Shown here piece by piece: positions 17,602-24,401 of a DNA stretch of 64,000 nucleotides. Positions within the stretch are counted from its first letter, which is position 1. Each line of letters opens with the position of its first letter. Origin of the DNA: Micromonospora sp. H61 (GTDB taxonomy: Bacteria > Actinomycetota > Actinomycetes > Mycobacteriales > Micromonosporaceae); contig NZ_JAGPXY010000028.1 of assembly GCF_018070325.1 (NCBI RefSeq), positions 17,860 to 81,859 of the forward strand, given 5' to 3'. Made by a program: the position numbers and the translations under genes. The notes beneath the pieces were generated by a model. The model was not told the DNA's origin, ran no database searches, and saw only the letters and a list, made by a program, of their open reading frames with translations.

Positions 17602-17634
17602 AGTGGGCGCCGGCTTGGCCAGTCGGCGCCCACT
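17602..17634. terminator. strong bidirectional terminator
   Basis: AGTGGGCGCCG (17602-17612) pairs perfectly with CGGCGCCCACT (17624-17634), an 11-bp stem with an 11-base loop, followed on the + strand by CTATTGTT. It lies between the stop of the small membrane peptide (17583) and the stop of the acyltransferase (17635-17637) and can serve both. Confidence 0.85.
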
Positions 17635-18282
17635 CTATTGTTCTGGCACCGTTGACGATCGCCTCCCGATCACTCGCGCCGGGACGCCGGCCACCACTGT
17701 GAACGGTTCGACATCCCGGGTCACGACGGCCCCCGCACCGACGACCGCGCCAGCGCCAATATTCACCCCCGCCAAGACACAGCAGTGCGCACCCAGCCAC
17801 ACGTCGTCGCCGATCGAGATCGGAGCCAGATCATGGCCCTGATTTCGGATCCGAACGTCAGGCCTCGCGTACCGGTGGTTACCGCTGTTAATCACGCAGT
17901 AGGGACCGATCAGCACGGCGCTGCCAATAGTGACCGTAGTGGGCGCGGTGATGAACACACCTCGATTAATGAAGACATTGTGACCCACCAACACGTTCGC
18001 CGGATAATAGATTGTGACGTCCGGAAACACGCACAGGTCCCCTTGGCAGGCCCCGAGTGTCTTGGCATAGAACCACGATCGCATCTGCAGGTCCGATCCG
18101 ACCGACGACGTCCTGGCTAGTTTCGCCTGGATGATCTGCCACGTGTGCGATCCGGCCTGCATCCGGCGCGTCAGGACACGCAGGCAGAGGAACCGGATTC
18201 GATTGACGAGCTCATGAAGGACGTAGAACGGCTGACCCCCACGCCCCCACGCCGCCTCGAAGAGCAGAATTTCCTTTCGCAT
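17635..18282 (-). CDS. hexapeptide-repeat (left-handed beta-helix) acyltransferase
   Basis: A protein of about 215 residues. The N-terminal helical part (FEAAWGRGGQPFYVLHELVNRIRFLCLRVL) is followed by hexapeptide repeats forming a left-handed beta-helix, from DVTIYYPANVLVGHNVFINRG to ISIGDDVWLGAHCCVLAGVNIGAGAVVGAGAVVTRDV. The catalytic-type His is in INSGNHRYARP. This is the maltose/galactoside O-acetyltransferase (LacA/NodL/WcaF) group, so O-acetylation of a sugar or similar hydroxyl is likely. ATG 18282 was chosen; a TTG at 18351 would extend it into the upstream gene. It is the last gene of the SARP-headed operon. Confidence 0.85.
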   Translation of the reverse strand: MRKEILLFEAAWGRGGQPFYVLHELVNRIRFLCLRVLTRRMQAGSHTWQIIQAKLARTSSVGSDLQMRSWFYAKTLGACQGDLCVFPDVTIYYPANVLVGHNVFINRGVFITAPTTVTIGSAVLIGPYCVINSGNHRYARPDVRIRNQGHDLAPISIGDDVWLGAHCCVLAGVNIGAGAVVGAGAVVTRDVEPFTVVAGVPARVIGRRSSTVPEQ

Positions 18283-18316
18283 TACGGCCGCACACGCCGC
18301 CTTTGAAGCACCCAGC

Positions 18317-18904
18317 TCACCGCGTCGCCCCTGCCCCACGAGGGCTGACAATGTCTACAACCGTGGGAACTAGGAACTCGACGTCGGCAGCGTAGATCTC
18401 GTGCAGGGGAATCTGGCCGATCAGGTGAAGCGCGGTCCGTATCCAGCCATTGTGACAAACCACGGCGGGGACCTCGGACTCGCCCCGCGAACCTGCATCG
18501 GCAAGGAATCCCTCGATGCGAGCCGAGAAGGCCTCCAGGCTCTCACCCCCGGGCGGTGTGAAACCGGGATCAAGGTGACCACTCGCGAGGAAAGCCTGCG
18601 GGAATCGGCTCCGGACCTCACCCTTTGGCATCCCTTGCCACTCACCTAGGTGGCGCTCCGACAGTCGCACATCGGGGACCGGGATCAGCTGCGGAAATAG
18701 CATCTCGGCCGTCGCACTGGCCCGGGACAGAGGCGAGCAGTAACACACCGTAAAATTGAACGAATCCCAGTCTTCGGCACTGGCCGCAGCGAGCTGTAGC
18801 CCTTCCGGCGATGCGGGTACGTCCAGACTGCCCATGTAGACCTGTTTATGGTTACTGATCGTGGGGGCGTGCCTCAAGAATACGAGTTGCCGTGACTCAG
18901 CCAC
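18317..18904 (-). CDS. histidine phosphatase (phosphoglycerate mutase-like) family protein
   Basis: A protein of 195 residues from GTG 18904. The catalytic RH motif is at residues 11-12 (LVFLRHAPTISN). LSERHLGEWQGMPKGEV carries the usual proton-donor Glu, and the second His is in AVVCHNGWIRTALH. This is the CobC/GpmB-like branch, acting on a phosphomonoester; the substrate is unknown. The start lies two bases past the esterase stop on the same strand (TGAGGTG), so it is probably co-translated. The longer frame to 19108 lies inside the esterase and is not used. Confidence 0.85.
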   Translation of the reverse strand: MAESRQLVFLRHAPTISNHKQVYMGSLDVPASPEGLQLAAASAEDWDSFNFTVCYCSPLSRASATAEMLFPQLIPVPDVRLSERHLGEWQGMPKGEVRSRFPQAFLASGHLDPGFTPPGGESLEAFSARIEGFLADAGSRGESEVPAVVCHNGWIRTALHLIGQIPLHEIYAADVEFLVPTVVDIVSPRGAGATR

Positions 18905-18905
18905 C

Positions 18906-19856
18906 TCAGACCACCTTCGCCTTGGCGCCATCAAGTGCTCTACCCAGCCATCTGGAAGCCTCGCCAACCACCGCCGCCGCACGAGTGATAGCGCGAGTCT
19001 GCATGGCGAAACCGTGCATTTGATCCTCCAAATGCCAGTGATCCACACTGACGCCCGACGTGGCAAGGCGCGCACCGTAGGCGGCGCCTTCGTCTCGCAA
19101 GGGGTCAAATTCAGCAGTCAGCAGCAAGGTTCTCGGCAGGCCGGCCAAGTTTCCGCGGAGCGGGCACAGGTACACGTCGTCGCGGGACCACTCGGCCGGC
19201 AGGTAGTTCCGCCAGGACCAGTCCATGAAATCGTGATTGAGCGAGTAGCCGGTGCCACGCTCGATGTACGAGGGAGGTAGCGGGTCGGGATAATCCGTCA
19301 CCGGATACATCAGCAACTGGCAGGCGATCGCAGGTCCACGACGATCCCGCGACAACATCGCGAGCACCGTCGCAATTGTGCCACCCGAACTGTCCCCCGC
19401 GACTGCCAACGCTCCTACATCCACACCTAGCTCATCAGAATTGGAAACGACCCAGAGTAATGCCGCGTAGGCGTCCTCAACCGGCGCCGGGTACTTGTGC
19501 TCCGGCGAGCGACGGTGGTCTACGGAGATGACGACGGCTCCGGCGCCCCTGCTGAGGAGGGAACAGAGCCGATCGTGGGTGTCCAAGTCGTTGACCGTCC
19601 ACCCGCCACCGTGAAAGAACAGCACCACCGGAATGTCATCGCGGTCGTCGGGGCGGTAGACGCGAACCGGCAGACCACCCAGAGGGCCTGGGATCACCAG
19701 ATCGACTATCTGTTTGATCGGCTCCGGCTCACCATTGATGAAGGCGGACCGCATCCTTTCCCTCGCTTCCTGCGGGGGTAGCGTGTAGACGGGAGGTAGA
19801 CCGCTCGATGCGGCGGCAGCAACCAGGGCTTGGGCCTGCGGATCCAGTTCGGCCAT
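18906..19856 (-). CDS. alpha/beta hydrolase, hormone-sensitive lipase family
   Basis: A 316-residue esterase/lipase. The oxyanion-hole motif is HGGGW (about residues 82-86), the nucleophile elbow is GDSSGG, the acid is in EFDPLRDEG, and the catalytic His is in DQMHGF. All catalytic elements are present, so an active carboxylesterase or deacylase is likely. There is no signal peptide. Its ATG (19856) shares one base with the stop of the RtcB-like gene (TGATG). Together with the acyltransferase it suggests an acylated or ester-bearing substrate, by inference. Confidence 0.9.
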   Translation of the reverse strand: MAELDPQAQALVAAAASSGLPPVYTLPPQEARERMRSAFINGEPEPIKQIVDLVIPGPLGGLPVRVYRPDDRDDIPVVLFFHGGGWTVNDLDTHDRLCSLLSRGAGAVVISVDHRRSPEHKYPAPVEDAYAALLWVVSNSDELGVDVGALAVAGDSSGGTIATVLAMLSRDRRGPAIACQLLMYPVTDYPDPLPPSYIERGTGYSLNHDFMDWSWRNYLPAEWSRDDVYLCPLRGNLAGLPRTLLLTAEFDPLRDEGAAYGARLATSGVSVDHWHLEDQMHGFAMQTRAITRAAAVVGEASRWLGRALDGAKAKVV

Positions 19857-20959
19857 CACATGTCTCCTGTTCGGTGGTGCGAGAACACTTGCTCCAACTT
19901 CGCGATGACCCTGCCCGGACAATCGCGCAGAACATTGCGTAGCGTCAGGTCTTCGTTGAACTGCCGGATGGACAAAAATGGCTGACCCGCAAGAGAGGCC
20001 GAGAGGGGGTACCGACGACCGGCTATCTCAAGGTGGGCCCTACCTCGCTGAATTGACAGTGGCGCGGTGGCTTCCACGCCGAGACCATGCGGGGTCAGCA
20101 TCCGTGCCCCATGCTGCGTAGCGACCTCATTGTCGCCCCCGCTCGATGCCTCAATGAGGTAAATTGGCTCGGATGGACGCGTCAGCAGGAGATAGATGGG
20201 CTGGATCGCTGGCAACCACTGACAACCGATCGCCACGCTGTTGGAGTCGGGCATGCCGTAGTGAAGGACGGAAAGTATCTCTTCGCCGAGCCCTGCTCCG
20301 CCGACGACGAGCTCCGCACACATGCGCTGTCGCTGCCGCTGGTAGCTTTCGAGCATGTTGACGATTCGCCCGAAGTTCTCGGCTGATTTGCCAGAGATGT
20401 ATCGCAGGTATCGCCCGCCCTTCGCCTGAAAAGTACGGATGTTGTCCGAGTACCAGTTTCCCGGCGCAGGGTACAGCCCGTTGTACTGTTTCTTGAACTC
20501 GGCTGCGGAAGCATGCAGAACAAGGTATCTGCCGCGCGGCAGCGCACCATCCTCTCGCACCTCCGCCAGGATGACGAAATGGTTTCCCGTGTCAAAGTTC
20601 CAACTAAAACTTGAATCACGTTCAACAATTGCCTTGGCACGTTCGACGGCGTTGGCGAAGCTTTGCCGGTCAGCGAACTCCGCATTCGTGCGAAACATGC
20701 TCACGCCACACAGGTTGACGGTGGTGTCGACCGGCACGAACGGAACCGAGGACTCCCAGCGGTAGAGCGCGCCAGTCAGAAAGCCCCCGTGAATACGTCG
20801 CACATTATGGGGCACACCCAGATCGGGCATCGTCACGATTTCCGCATCGCACGAACGGCCCGAGGCCTCACTCGATGCCCAGCCCAGCAACTCCTCGGTC
20901 CGCTTCAGTTCGGGCAGCAACTGCAGCTGGGTGCTGTCCAGAGGGCCGAGCGACCTCAT
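19856..20959 (-). CDS. divergent RtcB RNA-ligase homologue
   Basis: A 367-residue protein that I match to the RtcB 3'-phosphate RNA ligase fold by motif order. MPD at 44-46 matches the MPDVH box. VNLCGVSMFRTN (Cys84) matches DIGCGMNALRT. DTGNHFVIL (His127) matches GTGNHFIEI. VLHASAAEF (His149) matches MLHSGSRG. VLHYGMP (His233) matches the CHHNY box. YLIEASSGGDNEVATQHGARMLTPHGLG (His291) matches the segment ending SHGAGR, whose His is guanylylated in RtcB. The metal Asp (E. coli D75) is Val here; the SGSRG and RKGA signatures are gone and the protein is about 40 residues shorter. It may be a ligase of altered chemistry or a repurposed nucleotidyl/metal-binding protein. It overlaps the regulator by 4 bp and the esterase by 1 bp. 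Codon use is less GC-rich than in flanking genes. Confidence 0.6.
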   Translation of the reverse strand: MRSLGPLDSTQLQLLPELKRTEELLGWASSEASGRSCDAEIVTMPDLGVPHNVRRIHGGFLTGALYRWESSVPFVPVDTTVNLCGVSMFRTNAEFADRQSFANAVERAKAIVERDSSFSWNFDTGNHFVILAEVREDGALPRGRYLVLHASAAEFKKQYNGLYPAPGNWYSDNIRTFQAKGGRYLRYISGKSAENFGRIVNMLESYQRQRQRMCAELVVGGAGLGEEILSVLHYGMPDSNSVAIGCQWLPAIQPIYLLLTRPSEPIYLIEASSGGDNEVATQHGARMLTPHGLGVEATAPLSIQRGRAHLEIAGRRYPLSASLAGQPFLSIRQFNEDLTLRNVLRDCPGRVIAKLEQVFSHHRTGDM

Positions 20960-23919
20960 GCGTCCACCTCCGCGCGAAGAGTGATGGCGCGTCGCCCAAG
21001 TCCGAGGCGCTCATAAAGGTCGGCGGCCAGGGAAAACTCGGCCGTGGCCGTCGCAGTGTCCCCCAGGAGGCGCGCGCACTGTCCACAGAGTCGGTGAAGG
21101 TCAGCCTCGTACCGCCGGTCCGAAACTTTCTCCACCGTCCACCTCAGCCGGTCCAGGCTCGCTCTGACGCTATCGAGGTCATTCTTCGTTGCGGCATCAT
21201 TCAGACGCAGCTCGGCTATCTGCAGATCTATCAGGATCTCTGCCCGCTGATAGGACTTCTCCCGGGCGTGCTCCCTGGCCCATTCGAACAACTCCATCGC
21301 CTCGTCGTACCGGTGCGAGCCCTGCCGGGCCAGACAGACCGCCAGCCAACGCACGTTCGCATTGTGATTTTCCGGCCCAAGGACGTCCGACTCCTGCAAG
21401 TTCGCCCGCCAGCCGCTTTCCGCCTCTTGCAACCGCCCCTCTGCGAGCAGGTACAGCGAGTACGCGTGCCGATATTCGGCCAACACCCTCACGTCGAACC
21501 GTTCGGCCTGAGCGAGCAGTTCCTGCAACCGAGGCATCGCCTGCTCAACGGCAGCGGCATTCTCCTGCTTGGACGCGATGTTGAGTTGGTACACCAGAGC
21601 GTCAAACTCTGCCTCCGCGTCATTCGCGTGACGGGCCGCCTCCGCCCGAAGCAGATGCACGTTCGGACTACTCGACCAGAACCCCCGAACGTAGTAGTAA
21701 TAGCGAACGTTCCTGGCAATGGCGATCACACTGTCGAAGCGACCGTGGTGCATCGCCCAGGCAAGTGCATATTCGATGTTCAGGCGCATTCCGGGGGTAT
21801 CTAGCAGAGCCAGCCGCTCGATCTCGCCCGGGCAGAATCCAATCCGCTCCGTGAAGCGCTCGCACCAGTCGAGCCAGGCGACGCGGACCTGCTGAAACAT
21901 ACCCTCGGGATCGGACCGGCTGGCCGCCAGCGGCTCAACCCGATACCACGAACCGCTGCGGCCCGGATAGGTGAGGCGTGACAGGAAATAGAGGTCACAC
22001 AACTCCTCAAGCGCGTCCTCGAAATTGGGCGGCCTAGCACATATCTCATCGATGGTGTCCGCATCGACTCCGTACGGGAAACAGGTTGCGGTGGCGAGTA
22101 CCAGCCGAGCGGACTCGGACATGGAGGACCAACTGCCGCGAAGCAGATCTTGCAGGACGACGTCAACGCGTCGCCGCTCCCCCACGTGGTCGACGTCGTC
22201 AAGACCCGAGATCTGCTCGACCAAACTCTGCACGCTGCGTCCACGGCGCTTCACCTGCCCCAGCGCCCACTCGATCAGGCGGGGATTGCTGTTCGCCGCC
22301 GACACGAGCGTGTCTCGCGCTCCAGCATCCTCAGCCATGTCCGTCAAACCGAGTCGGCGCACCGCTTCTGTGTAGAACGTTGCTGCTTCGACGGCAGTGA
22401 GGCCGCGCACCTCAATGTCTTCGCAATAGGATCCGAGATTCTTTGGCCGAGCGATCGTCGTTATGATCACTTTGCTCGGCTCCGGGACGGTTCGCAGCCA
22501 GCTGGCGAGATCCTGGTCTTCGATCGTTTCATAGTTGTCGATGACGACGAGCGTCCGGATGTTCCGCAGCATCCGAGTCACCTCGAAGACCTTGAGCTGC
22601 GGCTCGAGGCCCGCGATTCCACGATGGTCGGTGACGTACGCGATGAGATCCAGCACTCTGCCCAGAGTCGTGGTGCCCGGCCGTTCCCGGTCAGAGACCC
22701 AGACCACCGCGACGAACGTCGACTCCTGGGCGAACCGTTGTGCTGCCGCGAATTCACGAGCGAGTGACGACTTTCCGGTGCCGCCGATCCCGATCAACGC
22801 GATGATCGGCAGTCGTTGCGCGGTGGCTTCCGCCAACTGCTTCCACAGTCCGTGCCGCATGATGAAGTGCGAGTAGGTCGCGGGAGGCAAGTTGTCAGTG
22901 AAGGCGACGCTATCCGGCCGAAGGGAGTTGTACGCCGCGGCGTCGAGCGTGTTCGGTCCGGCCACCTCCTCAGGCTCAGCCACCACCTCCAGCTCAGCGC
23001 TGAGAGCTGACCTCGCCTGCCGAGGAATTTCCCCCGTCGTCGGCTTGCCCGCGATGCGACGCCGCTCCACGCGCTGGGGAGACCTCAACCACTCGTTGTT
23101 GAGGACGAGGCGATGGAGCTCCTGGAGATGCGCCGAAGGCTCTATGCCCTCATTACGGAGCATTTCGATCGCGCCACGGCATGCCTCGCCGGCGGTTCGT
23201 GCACCCTGTTGGTGGTACAGCGCCTCAATCCTCACCTCCAAGGCCTCCTCCCAGAAGGGATCCTCGGCGAGCAACTGCTCGGCATGACCGAGCAGCTCAC
23301 CAAAGCGGTCGGTGTCCAGAAGCGCCCGCAGGTGCTTCAGCTGGACCCCCCTCCTCGTGTGCTCGAACGCGTCGACGTACGGCCTCAGGTCCTCGGACTC
23401 ATACAGCTCTTTCGGGAACTTGGCGCGCCACAGTCGAAGGGCTGCGGCGTACTCCTCGGCAGCCTCTTCAACCTGGCCCTCGTTGACCCACATGTCGCCC
23501 TGCTTGTCGCGCGCGTTGAACTGCGCAAGATCTGTCGGCGCATCGAGCCGGTACCTCGCCCCCTGCGTAACAATTCCCTGGCCCGGACTCAGCTCCACCT
23601 TCTTACGGATCGTTCGGACCGTCGACTCAACGACGTTGACATCAGTAGGGCGCTCCCCCCAGGCCAATGCGAGAAGGAGCCCCTTCTCCAAAGGACGAGG
23701 CGCGGCCAACGCAAGGGCCGCCGTCACGGCTGCGGCCTTGCCGGTCAGGTGGACCACCTTGTCCGAGCTGACGTGTACCTCCACGGGACCGAGCACCGAG
23801 AAGAGCACCTCGGGTTGGATCCGGCCCTCCCCAGGTCTTGCGACCCCTGGCTGCCCTGCCGCTGATGGCTCGGTGCTTGCCGATGTTCTTAACGCCCCAC
23901 GCTGAGCTTCTGCTGACAT
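20956..23919 (-). CDS. AfsR/SARP-family regulator with NB-ARC ATPase and TPR repeats
   Basis: A 987-residue STAND regulator. Residues 38-125 form an OmpR-type winged helix and about 130-275 the bacterial transcriptional activator domain (BTAD) typical of SARPs. An NB-ARC ATPase follows: the P-loop GIGGTGKSS is at 377-385 and Walker B LVVIDN near 457-462. TPR-like helical repeats fill about 740-985. The first 35 residues are disordered. AfsR-like proteins activate secondary-metabolite or stress genes through direct-repeat operators, with the ATPase/TPR part sensing a signal. Being first in the operon suggests autoregulation. The gene end overlaps the RtcB-like start (ATGA). Confidence 0.9.
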   Translation of the reverse strand: MSAEAQRGALRTSASTEPSAAGQPGVARPGEGRIQPEVLFSVLGPVEVHVSSDKVVHLTGKAAAVTAALALAAPRPLEKGLLLALAWGERPTDVNVVESTVRTIRKKVELSPGQGIVTQGARYRLDAPTDLAQFNARDKQGDMWVNEGQVEEAAEEYAAALRLWRAKFPKELYESEDLRPYVDAFEHTRRGVQLKHLRALLDTDRFGELLGHAEQLLAEDPFWEEALEVRIEALYHQQGARTAGEACRGAIEMLRNEGIEPSAHLQELHRLVLNNEWLRSPQRVERRRIAGKPTTGEIPRQARSALSAELEVVAEPEEVAGPNTLDAAAYNSLRPDSVAFTDNLPPATYSHFIMRHGLWKQLAEATAQRLPIIALIGIGGTGKSSLAREFAAAQRFAQESTFVAVVWVSDRERPGTTTLGRVLDLIAYVTDHRGIAGLEPQLKVFEVTRMLRNIRTLVVIDNYETIEDQDLASWLRTVPEPSKVIITTIARPKNLGSYCEDIEVRGLTAVEAATFYTEAVRRLGLTDMAEDAGARDTLVSAANSNPRLIEWALGQVKRRGRSVQSLVEQISGLDDVDHVGERRRVDVVLQDLLRGSWSSMSESARLVLATATCFPYGVDADTIDEICARPPNFEDALEELCDLYFLSRLTYPGRSGSWYRVEPLAASRSDPEGMFQQVRVAWLDWCERFTERIGFCPGEIERLALLDTPGMRLNIEYALAWAMHHGRFDSVIAIARNVRYYYYVRGFWSSSPNVHLLRAEAARHANDAEAEFDALVYQLNIASKQENAAAVEQAMPRLQELLAQAERFDVRVLAEYRHAYSLYLLAEGRLQEAESGWRANLQESDVLGPENHNANVRWLAVCLARQGSHRYDEAMELFEWAREHAREKSYQRAEILIDLQIAELRLNDAATKNDLDSVRASLDRLRWTVEKVSDRRYEADLHRLCGQCARLLGDTATATAEFSLAADLYERLGLGRRAITLRAEVDA

Positions 23920-24401
23920 CTGGCTGACGTGCCCTTCGGGAAGGCGCCTCAGAGGAGACGACGGCTAGATTCTTGAGGGTCGGCTCCGCCGTTGAAACAG
24001 AGACACGCGTCGAGCGCACCAGCATGGTGCGTGATTCGACACAGGTCTATTACTCAGATTGCCGGTGGACGACTCGTTCAACTCTTCGTTCGTGCTGACT
24101 ACCAGCCAGGCGACCTGGCCAGCGCCGATGGCGCCCACGTGCGCCGGCAGAGGCTCGCTGAGGCACCCCGCCGGGCACTTCGCCCAGCCAGGACAGACAG
24201 TCACCGGGACATACCTCGTGTTGACGGCCGAGTTTGCGTTGATGCTCCTATAGACGACTGATCAGCATCGGCTTCAGTCGGATTGCGGACGTTCGCTTGG
24301 CAGCCGCGCACCGGTGGCTGCTCGCGGCCTGGAACCGATTGGCTGCGGCTGAAGCGGGGTTGACGCCTGCGGCACTGGGAGATGCGGAGCATGAGGCGAG
24401 A
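23920..24401. other. 482-bp region upstream of the SARP operon
   Basis: Between the SARP start and the glnD stop there is no convincing full-length gene. It should hold the island promoter. One minus-strand frame, listed separately, has coding-like third positions. The plus-strand frames at 23992-24261 and 24059-24253 lack codon bias and ribosome sites. Base composition is mixed and lower in GC than the core genes. I see no repeat or att-like site marking an island border. Confidence 0.5.
23965..24204 (-). CDS. possible small Cys-containing ORF upstream of the SARP gene
   Basis: A candidate only. GTG 24204 opens a 79-residue frame beginning with a Cys-rich segment (TVCPGWAKCPAGCLSEPLPAH) and a hydrophobic patch (GQVAWLVVST). 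By my count about 39 of the first 47 codons end in G or C, dropping sharply after NESSTG, which suggests real coding followed by a decayed or frameshifted end. GAGG lies 11-12 bases before the GTG. It could be a small peptide gene, a gene remnant or chance. Confidence 0.25.
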   Translation of the reverse strand: MTVCPGWAKCPAGCLSEPLPAHVGAIGAGQVAWLVVSTNEELNESSTGNLSNRPVSNHAPCWCARRVSLFQRRSRPSRI

